From positions 1 through 47,692 of the forward strand of contig JAFRBB010000063.1 of assembly GCA_017405085.1 (NCBI GenBank): a stretch of DNA of 47,692 nt, given 5' to 3'. The notes below the pieces were generated by a model. That model saw only the letters and a list, made by a program, of their open reading frames with translations, made no database searches and was not told the origin of the DNA. Shown piece after piece: positions 40,508 to 47,443 of the stretch. The first letter of the stretch is position 1; each line of letters starts with the position of its first letter. This DNA comes from Eubacteriaceae bacterium. Lineage in GTDB: Bacteria > Bacillota > Clostridia > Eubacteriales > Eubacteriaceae. A program made the position numbers and the translations under genes.

Positions 40508-41353
40508 TCACTCTTCACTCCTAACTCCCACAATGCCCCGCTGCCTACCGGCCAGGTCAAAAATGAGTTTTACGTCTTGAAATCCCGCCGCTTTCGCCGC
40601 GCGGGCCAGCGTTTTGCCCTGATCATGACCGCATTCCAAAACGAGAAGCCCCCCGGGTAAAAGTCTCTCGTGAGCGCTTGGAATCAAGCGTCTGTAAATA
40701 TCGTAACCGTCGATTCCGCCGTCAAGGGCTAACATCGGTTCAAAATCTTTAACGTCGCGATCCAGTGATTGGATTTCGGCCTTGGGGATGTACGGCGGAT
40801 TGGAAATGATGAGATCAAAACGCGCGCCTTCGGGCAGGGCGTCAAACAAATCGCTTTGAATCAATCGGGCGTCCACCCCGTTTTTCCGGGCGTTTTTTTC
40901 CGCGACGGCCAGCGCCGCTTCGGATATATCCGTCATCGTCACCTTCACATCCGGGCGGTAATGGCCGATGGCCACGCCGATGGCCCCGGACCCCGTGCAC
41001 ACATCCAAAACGGTTTTGGCCTCCGCGGGCAGGGCGGAAAGCGCCGCCTCCACCACACATTCGGTGTCGGGTCTCGGAATGAGCACGCCGGGATCAACCG
41101 AGAACGCAAGACCCATAAATTCTTTGGAGCCGGTCAAATAGGCATAGGGCTCTCCGTGAGCGCGCCTTTCAACCAATGTCGTGTAGCGTTCGGCCCGTTG
41201 CGAGTCAACCTTATCTTTTGAATGTGTATAGAGTGTCACGCGGTCGCAATCAAGGACGAAAGCCAACAGAAGCTCGGCTTCAAAACGCGGCTGTTGGATA
41301 TTCCCCTGTTGCAACGTCAGCGTTGCCTGATGAATGAATGATTCGATGGTCAT
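40508..41353 (-). CDS. prmC: Peptide chain release factor N5-glutamine methyltransferase
   Basis: The 281-residue enzyme methylates the GGQ glutamine of release factors 1 and 2. YAYLTGSKEFMGLAFSVDPG and VLIPRPDTECVVEAAL are the substrate-binding N-terminal part; VLDVCTGSGAIGVAIGHYRP binds S-adenosylmethionine; DLIISNPPYIPKAEI has the NPPY motif. ATG 41353 follows AAGGA. prfA, usually next to it, is not in the window; it follows rpmE here. Confidence 0.95.
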   Translation of the reverse strand: MTIESFIHQATLTLQQGNIQQPRFEAELLLAFVLDCDRVTLYTHSKDKVDSQRAERYTTLVERRAHGEPYAYLTGSKEFMGLAFSVDPGVLIPRPDTECVVEAALSALPAEAKTVLDVCTGSGAIGVAIGHYRPDVKVTMTDISEAALAVAEKNARKNGVDARLIQSDLFDALPEGARFDLIISNPPYIPKAEIQSLDRDVKDFEPMLALDGGIDGYDIYRRLIPSAHERLLPGGLLVLECGHDQGKTLARAAKAAGFQDVKLIFDLAGRQRGIVGVRSEE

Positions 41354-41433
41354 GGTTTTTTCCTTATCAAGCGCTTTGGCTGCCTATGCCCTTCAGCGCC
41401 GAAACATGCTCTGTTAAACCGTTTAACCCGCAC

Positions 41434-41457
41434 AAAAAAAAGCCGGTGATGACCGAC
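41434..41457 (-). terminator. Intrinsic terminator after rpmE
   Basis: GTCGGT, CATC, ACCGGC followed on the minus strand by eight T residues (plus A-run 41434-41441). Confidence 0.75.
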
Positions 41458-41667
41458 TTATTTTGCCAATTTTTTTGCGTATTTTCTGTTGAAGCGTTCG
41501 ACGCGGCCGCCGGTGTCAACAAGTTTTTGTTTACCTGTAAAGAACGGATGACATGCCGAACAGATTTCAACTCGCAATTCGGGTTTGACCGAACCGGTTT
41601 CAAAGGTATTACCGCACGCGCATTTTACAACCGCTTTGCCGTATTTCGGGTGGATACCTTCTTTCAT
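41458..41667 (-). CDS. rpmE: 50S ribosomal protein L31 (zinc-binding type)
   Basis: The 69-residue protein starts [20 protein letters not shown] and has [20 protein letters not shown]; the CxC and CxxC pairs mark the zinc form. AGGTGA precedes ATG 41667. It lies downstream of rho, a frequent order. Confidence 0.96.
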   Translation of the reverse strand: MKEGIHPKYGKAVVKCACGNTFETGSVKPELRVEICSACHPFFTGKQKLVDTGGRVERFNRKYAKKLAK

Positions 41668-41731
41668 TGAACTCACCTCTTTCGTCATAGAATATTGCTT
41701 TTGACTCTTGATTGTCATTTTTAACTTGTTC

Positions 41732-41760
41732 AGTATATCAAAGACCGTCACACCTTGCAA
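41732..41760 (-). promoter_or_regulatory. Promoter of rpmE
   Basis: On the minus strand TTGCAA (41760-41755), 17-bp spacer and TATACT (41737-41732) preceded by an extended TG. It gives rpmE a start separate from rho. Confidence 0.6.
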
Positions 41761-41867
41761 GGACTTTTTGCTGATTATTTTTCTTTTTGCTGACGTAAGC
41801 TTTTTTAGAGCGTCTAACGGCGCACACCAACTTAAAAATTAACGATTAATATTGAATCATTTAGGTG

Positions 41868-42003
41868 GAAATCCGGCTTGGCGGATTTCTGTTTGAATTT
41901 TGCGTAAGAGCTTTTGGGTCATTGCGTTCAGCAAACTTTTCTCAATTTGGCATCCGAATTGGCGGATTTCTTCGGCAATCATGCAACATTCATTGAGGGA
42001 GCC
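41868..42003. repeat. Interspersed repeat, copy 1
   Basis: It begins with a palindrome (GAAATCCGGC, TTG, GCGGATTTC) and continues with TTGAATTTTGCG, GCTTTTGGGTCA, CTTTTCTCAATTTG and GCGGATTTCTTC. The same ordered blocks occur at 46474-46603. It sits between rpmE and rho, overlapping neither. Confidence 0.7.
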
Positions 42004-42021
42004 TTCTTGCCGCATTACAGG

Positions 42022-43941
42022 TCATTTTTTAATCGCGGAAGCCAGGCGGTCCACCAAGGCGCGATTGCCGTCGGTCTTTCGCATCAACGTGATGAGTCGG
42101 TCCGCCAAAGCGAGGGTGCTCTCATCACCGTAACTTTTTCGAATGTGATAGGATACGGAAAGTTCTTCCGGCGACAAGAGTTTTTCCTCCCGTCTGGTGC
42201 CGCTTTTTTTGATGTCAATGGCGGGAAAAATCCGTCTCTCGGCCAGCTCTCTCGACAGGGTGAGTTCCATATTGCCCGTCCCTTTAAACTCTTCGTAAAT
42301 AATGTCATCCATGCGGCTTCCTGTATCCACAAGGGCCGTTGCCAGCACGGTCATGCTTCCGCCGTTTTCGATTTTGCGGGCGCTGCCGAAAAAGCGCTTG
42401 GGAAAATACAGGCTTTCGGGATCGAGACCGCCGGTGAGGGTGCGTCCGGAGGGTTCAACCACCAGATTGTTGCTTCTCGTCAAGCGCGTCAGACTGTCAA
42501 CCAGGACAACAACATCTTTGTTTTGCTCAACCAGACGCTTCGCCCGGTTTAAAACCATTTCCGCCGCTCGAAGATGCCGGCTTGCCGGCTCGTCAAAGGT
42601 GGCATAGACGATATCGGCATCCACGGCGCGTTTCATGTCCGTCACCTCTTCGGGCCGTTCGTCCACCAGCAAAATGATCACCTTAGTGTTCGGGGAATTG
42701 CGGCGAATCCCCAGGGCAATGGTCTTTAACAGCGTGGTTTTGCCGGCTTTTGGCGGCGCGACAATCAAACCGCGCTGACCTTTTCCGATGGGGGACATCA
42801 AATCGATCAGACGGGCGGAAATCCCTTCCCGATCGGTTTCTATTTGGTATTTTTCCTCGGGGAAAATCGGCGTCAACTGCTCAAAATGCGGACGGTTTCT
42901 GACCGTCTCCGGCAGATCGCCGTTGACCTTTTCGATGAACAACAGCGCGTCATAGCGATCATTTTCACCGGAGCGGCGCACGCGGCCTTCAATTTGATCC
43001 CCGGTGCGCAGACGATAACGTCTGATCATGTTGGCCGGCACGTAGAGATCGCCTTGCCCGGGCAGATAATGGTTGGTCCGGATGAGGCCGTAGCCGTCGG
43101 GCTGAACATCCAAAATGCCGACGTGGCTTTTGGTGTATTTGGCGCTGTCATCGGTTTTTTCCTCGTACATCATGCTGCGCATTTCGTTGATGAGGGTGCT
43201 GGTTTTCACGCCGTTGACCGCTTCCAAAAACAGCATGGCCGCGTATTTTTCCCCGGGCTTGGGCGCCCTCACCTTGCCGCCGAGCATATCGCCGGTGACC
43301 ACTTTAAATTTTGTAATCTGCGACGGCGAGACATAAACCCCGGACTTATCTTCTCCTCTGTCGATCACCCCATAGCCCTCGGGCATGACGGTGACGGGAC
43401 CTTCGTCATATTCGGCATCGTCAAGATTGTCTTTTAGTTTGGCGTAACGTCGATCCGTTTGATGCGCCCCCGCCGACCGTTCGGTCTGATCGTCGCCTTT
43501 ATCAAAATAGTCTCTGCGAAAACGTCCTCCCGGTCTGCGCGAATAATCCGGACGGTTGTGTCGTCTGTCACCCTCGGCAGGATGCCTGCCTTCCCGTTCA
43601 TCATCCGACGTTTGTCTTGCCTCATCATCATGCTCTTTTTTCCCGAATGATTGTTCTCCTCGATCCCAGTTGTGGGTTTTGGGATGGACGTATGCGCCGC
43701 GCCGCGTTGAATTGTCTTCGTCTCTTGAATGAATGTCGTCTTTGTTTCCCGGACCGTCAACATGACGATCGGTCGGCTCACTTGCCTGACCATCGGACAT
43801 CTCGCTTTTTTGGTCAAAATGCGCAGTCAACACGTCAATCATGTCCGCTTTTTTCATGCCTGCCTTGATAGGCACGCCCTCACTTTTCGCGAGCGCCCGC
43901 AATTCCGTGACTTTTAAACCACTCAAATCTGGATTATTCAC
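42022..43941 (-). CDS. rho: Transcription termination factor Rho with two tandem RNA-binding domains
   Basis: The 639-residue hexameric helicase ends transcripts. Start is GTG 43941 with GGAGGT 7 nt upstream. Residues 3-42 are the Rho N-terminal helical domain (LKVTELRALAKSEGVPIKAG). Residues 43-175 are a charged Arg/Asp/His-rich linker. Residues about 181-243 (GVYVSPSQITKFKVVTGDML) and 274-341 (GDLYVPANMIRRYRLRTGDQ) are two cold-shock-like primary RNA-binding domains; usual Rho has one. Then come the Walker A IVAPPKAGKTTLL, Walker B VIILLVDERPEEVTD and EPSGRTLTGGLD. C-terminus is intact. The duplication and the linker are unusual. Confidence 0.95.
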   Translation of the reverse strand: MNNPDLSGLKVTELRALAKSEGVPIKAGMKKADMIDVLTAHFDQKSEMSDGQASEPTDRHVDGPGNKDDIHSRDEDNSTRRGAYVHPKTHNWDRGEQSFGKKEHDDEARQTSDDEREGRHPAEGDRRHNRPDYSRRPGGRFRRDYFDKGDDQTERSAGAHQTDRRYAKLKDNLDDAEYDEGPVTVMPEGYGVIDRGEDKSGVYVSPSQITKFKVVTGDMLGGKVRAPKPGEKYAAMLFLEAVNGVKTSTLINEMRSMMYEEKTDDSAKYTKSHVGILDVQPDGYGLIRTNHYLPGQGDLYVPANMIRRYRLRTGDQIEGRVRRSGENDRYDALLFIEKVNGDLPETVRNRPHFEQLTPIFPEEKYQIETDREGISARLIDLMSPIGKGQRGLIVAPPKAGKTTLLKTIALGIRRNSPNTKVIILLVDERPEEVTDMKRAVDADIVYATFDEPASRHLRAAEMVLNRAKRLVEQNKDVVVLVDSLTRLTRSNNLVVEPSGRTLTGGLDPESLYFPKRFFGSARKIENGGSMTVLATALVDTGSRMDDIIYEEFKGTGNMELTLSRELAERRIFPAIDIKKSGTRREEKLLSPEELSVSYHIRKSYGDESTLALADRLITLMRKTDGNRALVDRLASAIKK

Positions 43942-44723
43942 AAAAACTACCTCCGTATCAAACAAAAGAAAAGATATTAAAACAAATCAATCAAAATCCA
44001 CATATAAAAAGATTAATCAACATGGAACATTCAAATTGAGATATCATTCAAGTTGAAACATATTAATTGTCAATCATGGAAAACAACGAATTGATGATAA
44101 TTTATTTTAACAGATACCCGAAAAAAAAGCCATAGAAAAAAGCGGTGTAACCAAATACAAAATGAATGACCATAAAAAAGGTTTTGAAGCAATTTTTTTA
44201 GGATGCCGATTTTTACTTTCGGCAATGATTTCATTTTCAAAATTAGAGAAAATAACAGTATTATTGATGCTGCGCCGCCATTCGTAAGGCGTCTTGGCAA
44301 AACATCGGCTTTAACAATCTTTAAAATAAAGATTGTTCATAAGCTGATGAAGCCGTTCCCTTAGATCGTCAGTCCGCTGTATATGAAAAGCAAAAACCTA
44401 CTGGCATTTTTTCAGGCAGATCTGTCTGCCAAACAGACAGAGATCGAAAGTAAGCCCCGCGGATTGCCGGCGGACCGACGTAGCTCATAAACATTTTAAC
44501 AATCAAAAACGATATCTCTTAGGAAATCTTTTCAATCCATTGCGGATTTTTTAATATTCTCCGCGGCCGTGCATTCCCGGCCTTAAAGATGACAAAATTT
44601 CAAGTTAAGGCTTGACTGACAAAAGGCCAATTACCGTTGTCAACGCCCCGTGCGTCCAAACGCAAGGAGTCCCCTGACGGCCGCCTGTAAAACCCTATGC
44701 CATGCTGTGAGATTTTAGGAAAA
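43942..44723. other. Long upstream region of rho, no supported gene
   Basis: Frames at 44070-44300 and 44600-44800 lack ribosome binding sites. A perfect hairpin TCTGTCTG (44421-44428), CCAAA, CAGACAGA (44434-44441) is present. On the minus strand TTGACA at 44073-44068 begins an 18-nt match to the promoter at 16373; a good -10 is not evident. The rho leader may be long and regulated, as rho is autogenously controlled in some bacteria. Confidence 0.35.
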
Positions 44724-45779
44724 TTACCGTAATGGAAATTTCCGACGAACAGGTGAAATCTCCCGAGGAAGCAAACGCGGTTTCCGAAGCTTATGGGCAT
44801 GAATCATCTCGACAGGAGGAGGCGCGACAGGATGGAACGGATGGATGCCTTCAAGATGGCCTTTCGGCATTTCGTCAAAATGATGGACGGCCTGTTGCAA
44901 AAATTCATCCCCGGCACGACGCAGCGGAAGCGGCAGGATTAACGCGTTGGCCTGGGCTCTCCGGCTATACTCTGGCGTAAAGACCTCGGGGGTGTCAAAC
45001 ACTGTATCCAGAAAACGACCGGCCAGTTCAGGCCAGGGTTCTATGGCGCTTCCCTCGCCCAGTCCGGTGGCATGAACACCGCTGCCAAAGATATGCAATT
45101 CGCTTGGGATCCCCTCCTTTTGCAAGGCGGAAAACAAATCCAGGCTGTACCGCATGGGAACCAAAGGATCCGTCGCAGAGTGAAACAGAATGGTGGGCGG
45201 CGTTTGCGGACCAATCTGTTCCCGGACGGAACAGCGCTCAAGCTCCTCGGCGCTATAAGGAGCGCCATGGCCAAACATCGTTCTTTGCATCATGCCATCC
45301 TCTCCTAATTCAGATGCGCTGTAGAGAAGCACGCATGCGTTTGGCTTCAGTAATTCCGAGTCGTCAGCGATTCCCCTGCCCACTTCATCGGTATTCCAGA
45401 CATTGCAGTAGCTGGCAGCCAAATGTCCGCCGGCGGAAGCGCCAAACACACTTATCCGCTCAGGATCCAATCCAAGGGATGACGCGTTTTCCCGAAGATG
45501 GGCCATCGCTAAGGCCACCTCCCGCAGCATCTCAGAAAAAAGCGGCTGCTTCCCGCCTGTGGAGGCAACAGAATAATTTAAAACAAAAGCGGCATAGCCC
45601 ATTTCCGCGAAGCATTCCGCAATCGGCGCGCCTTCAGCCGGGGCACAAACCTGGTAGGCCCCACCCGGCAACACAAGCAGTGCCGGCTTGTTCGTATCAT
45701 CCGAACTGTCCGCAAAAAAGGCTGTCAACGACACAGAACTGTTCTTCCAAGGGAGATTTAAAAGCTTTGATGTGATCAT
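44724..45779 (-). CDS. Alpha/beta hydrolase, acetylesterase-like, with extra C-terminal tail
   Basis: The 351-residue protein has KPALLVLPGGAYQVCAPAEG (oxyanion HGG-type region), ISVFGASAGGHLAASY (nucleophile serine), LFHSATDPLVPMRYS (aspartate) and GSGVHATGLGEG (histidine), a complete triad of the acetyl-xylan esterase/lipase-like group. The fold should end near residue 272 (ELAGRFLDTVF). About 80 residues rich in Pro, Arg and His follow and match nothing I know; they may be read-through after loss of the true stop. GGAG precedes ATG 45779. Probably cytoplasmic (no signal peptide). Confidence 0.8.
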   Translation of the reverse strand: MITSKLLNLPWKNSSVSLTAFFADSSDDTNKPALLVLPGGAYQVCAPAEGAPIAECFAEMGYAAFVLNYSVASTGGKQPLFSEMLREVALAMAHLRENASSLGLDPERISVFGASAGGHLAASYCNVWNTDEVGRGIADDSELLKPNACVLLYSASELGEDGMMQRTMFGHGAPYSAEELERCSVREQIGPQTPPTILFHSATDPLVPMRYSLDLFSALQKEGIPSELHIFGSGVHATGLGEGSAIEPWPELAGRFLDTVFDTPEVFTPEYSRRAQANALILPLPLRRAGDEFLQQAVHHFDEMPKGHLEGIHPFHPVAPPPVEMIHAHKLRKPRLLPREISPVRRKFPLR

Positions 45780-45850
45780 ATGATTTACTCCGATAATCAG
45801 TTTTCCTCATTCTATCAAAAATAATATCTATAGAAAAGCCAAAAATGTTG

Positions 45851-45879
45851 TTGACAAACCATAAACTTTCTAATATACT
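45851..45879 (+). promoter_or_regulatory. Promoter of the tRNA cluster
   Basis: TTGACA (45851-45856), 17-bp spacer and TATACT (45874-45879), about 20 bp before the first tRNA. Near-consensus, as expected for stable RNA. Confidence 0.8.
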
Positions 45880-45899
45880 ATCACATGTTCCATGAGCGC

Positions 45900-45973
45900 G
45901 CGGGTGTAGCTCAGTGGTAGAGCCCTGGCCTTCCAAGCCAGTCGCGAGGGTCCGATTCCCTTCACCCGCTCCA
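45900..45973 (+). tRNA. tRNA-Gly (anticodon TCC)
   Basis: The 74-nt sequence folds as a cloverleaf: acceptor GCGGGTG/CACCCGC, anticodon loop CTTCCAA, GTTCGA-like T arm (GTCCGATTC) and an encoded CCA end. Reads GGA and GGG. Confidence 0.95.
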
Positions 45974-45984
45974 TTTTAGGGGCT

Positions 45985-46061
45985 GCGCCAATAGCTCAGT
46001 TGGATAGAGCAACGGCCTTCTAAGCCGTGTGCCCGGGGTTCGAATCCCTGTTGGCGCGCCA
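45985..46061 (+). tRNA. tRNA-Arg (anticodon TCT)
   Basis: 77 nt; acceptor GCGCCAA/TTGGCGC, anticodon loop CTTCTAA, T arm GGTTCGAATCC and encoded CCA. Reads AGA and AGG. Confidence 0.95.
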
Positions 46062-46088
46062 TTTTTTAAATTTTTATATTGTCCTATG

Positions 46089-46164
46089 GTGGGCGTAGTT
46101 CAGTTGGTAGAGCGCCAGATTGTGGTTCTGGTTGTCGGGGGTTCGAGTCCCTTCGCCCACCCCA
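46089..46164 (+). tRNA. tRNA-His (anticodon GTG)
   Basis: 76 nt; acceptor GTGGGCG/CGCCCAC, anticodon loop TTGTGGT, encoded CCA. The base before it (46088) is G and the discriminator is C, the G-1:C73 pair required by histidyl-tRNA synthetase. Confidence 0.95.
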
Positions 46165-46172
46165 TTTTGTGT

Positions 46173-46248
46173 AGGGGTATCGCCAAGGCGGTAAGGCACA
46201 AGACTTTGACTCTTGCATGCGTAGGTTCGAGTCCTGCTACCCCTGCCA
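46173..46248 (+). tRNA. tRNA-Gln (anticodon TTG)
   Basis: 76 nt; acceptor AGGGGTA/TACCCCT, anticodon loop CTTTGAC, discriminator G and encoded CCA. The D arm TCGCCAAGGCGGTAAGGC is typical of tRNA-Gln. Reads CAA. Confidence 0.95.
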
Positions 46249-46250
46249 TT

Positions 46251-46326
46251 GACCCATTAGCTCAGTTGGCAGAGCACCTGACTTTTAATCAGGGTGTCCG
46301 GAGTTCGAATCTCCGATGGGTCACCA
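46251..46326 (+). tRNA. tRNA-Lys (anticodon TTT)
   Basis: 76 nt; acceptor GACCCAT/ATGGGTC, anticodon loop CTTTTAA, T arm GAGTTCGAATCTC and encoded CCA. Confidence 0.95.
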
Positions 46327-46338
46327 TTTGGTTAACTT

Positions 46339-46368
46339 GCCGAAGTCGTGATGACTTCGGCTTTTTTT
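46339..46368 (+). terminator. Terminator of the tRNA cluster
   Basis: GCCGAAGTC, GTGAT, GACTTCGGC followed by seven T residues: a 9-bp perfect stem. Confidence 0.9.
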
Positions 46369-46473
46369 CGCTATTTTGTGCTTTTCAAGATTCTTTGTTT
46401 TTGATGACGTAAACTGTTTTGGGCACTTTCGGCGCATCCTCGGATTAATAATAACGATGCAGAATTCAAATAG

Positions 46474-46603
46474 AAATCCGACAAAGCCGGATTGTTATTT
46501 GAATTTTGCGGAAAGGCTTTTGGGTCAGTGTGCTCAGCAAGCTTTTCTCAATTTGAAATTCGGCTCGCGGATTTCTTCAATAATCATTCATTATTAGGGA
46601 ATC
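46474..46603. repeat. Interspersed repeat, copy 2
   Basis: It begins with a degenerate palindrome (AATCCGAC, AAA, GCCGGATT, 46475-46493) and shows the same blocks as 41868-42003: TTGAATTTTGCG, GCTTTTGGGTCA, CTTTTCTCAATTTG, CGCGGATTTCTTC, AATCAT. The two copies differ at scattered positions, so the repeat is not recent. Confidence 0.7.
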
Positions 46604-46635
46604 CTTTTGTGCCTAAATCAGCTTTTTTTAATTTA

Positions 46636-46658
46636 AAACCCGGGCACAGCCCGGGTTT
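46636..46658. repeat. Perfect palindrome (GC-ACA-GC core)
   Basis: AAACCCGGGC, ACA, GCCCGGGTTT: 10-bp stem, 3-nt loop. On the minus strand it lies right after the L,D-transpeptidase remnant and is followed by TTTTAAATT, so it may act as its terminator. Confidence 0.65.
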
Positions 46659-46684
46659 CAAACATTATTATTCACGATTAACCA

Positions 46685-47443
46685 TTACTTTTCCTTCGGC
46701 CAGGTGCTCTCCGGCCAGTCTTCTCCGCCGGAAAGTTTTTCATAGGTGTTGATGACCACCGCTGTTTTATCATTGACGTGTTTCATCACATATTTCATAT
46801 GATCCTCGGGGATGGCGACGCACCCGCCGGTGAAGGGTTTTGCCGGTCCGAGACAATGCAAAAAGATGGCCGAGCCTTTCCCGGGGTTGCCGGCTTCGTT
46901 GTAGCTGATATTTAAGCAATATTGATAATGATAGGGATAGTCGATGATGTGCTCGGAGTCTCCGCTTTTGGTATCCAGACCGGGAAGATCTTTGAGGCTC
47001 ACGAGCTCGTTATAATGAAAGCCCGGTCGCTGGTCACCCGACCAATAGGTGTCCTGATCGACTTTGAAATAGGGGATGGCGCAGCCGGGATCATCGGCGA
47101 TCACGAAGGCTCTGTTAAATTTGTATTCGCCGATGGGGGTCTTGGTGTCCCCTTCTTTGTCTTTGCCAAGGCCGTTTTTGCCGATAAAGCCCGGCGTTGT
47201 CATGACCATATGCCATTTACCGTCAGCCTTTTTTTCGTGAAGAGCAATCCACGCGTCCGTTGCCTTTTCGTCATAGGCGGCAACTGTCAAGATTTGATCT
47301 GACGATTTGGCCGCATCCAGTTTTGCCACTCAATCGGGCGAGGCGGTGTCAATGCCTTGATAGTCGCCGGTGTTCACTGACAAAGACGCGCATCCCGAAA
47401 GGATTACCGTGAGCGCCAACAGCATTCCGATTCCTATTTTTTT
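46685..47443 (-). pseudogene. L,D-transpeptidase (YkuD-fold) lipoprotein, interrupted by TGA and without start
   Basis: The C-terminal 214 residues (from GTG 47329) have GFHYNELVSLKDLPG, AIFLHCLGPAKPFTGGCVAI with the active-site histidine and cysteine (HC...GGCV), and a YkuD-type core that forms 3-3 peptidoglycan cross-links. The frame continues upstream through TGA 47332-47330 into GMLLALTVILSGCASLS, a lipoprotein signal with lipobox LSGC. So the stop interrupts one gene between signal and catalytic domain. The expected first codon before Lys-Lys-Ile is replaced by CTT at the junction with the element starting near 47444. An ATG at 47425 with AGGA remains but ends at the TGA. Inactive as an exported protein. 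Confidence 0.82.

Noticed and set aside
44070..44300. 76-codon minus-strand frame upstream of rho
   Set aside because: Starts at TTG without a ribosome binding site, and the composition is that of random AT-rich DNA; no family resemblance.
45900..46326. Possible rRNA operon or prophage attachment site at the tRNA cluster
   Set aside because: No rRNA sequence adjoins the cluster, all five tRNAs are intact, and no duplicated tRNA 3' end is visible nearby.
47330..47332. TGA recoding as tryptophan or selenocysteine in the L,D-transpeptidase
   Set aside because: Many genes here (rimM, alcohol dehydrogenase, ylqF, lepB) end in TGA, no selenocysteine insertion hairpin is evident, and the gene has also lost its start, so decay is the simpler reading.
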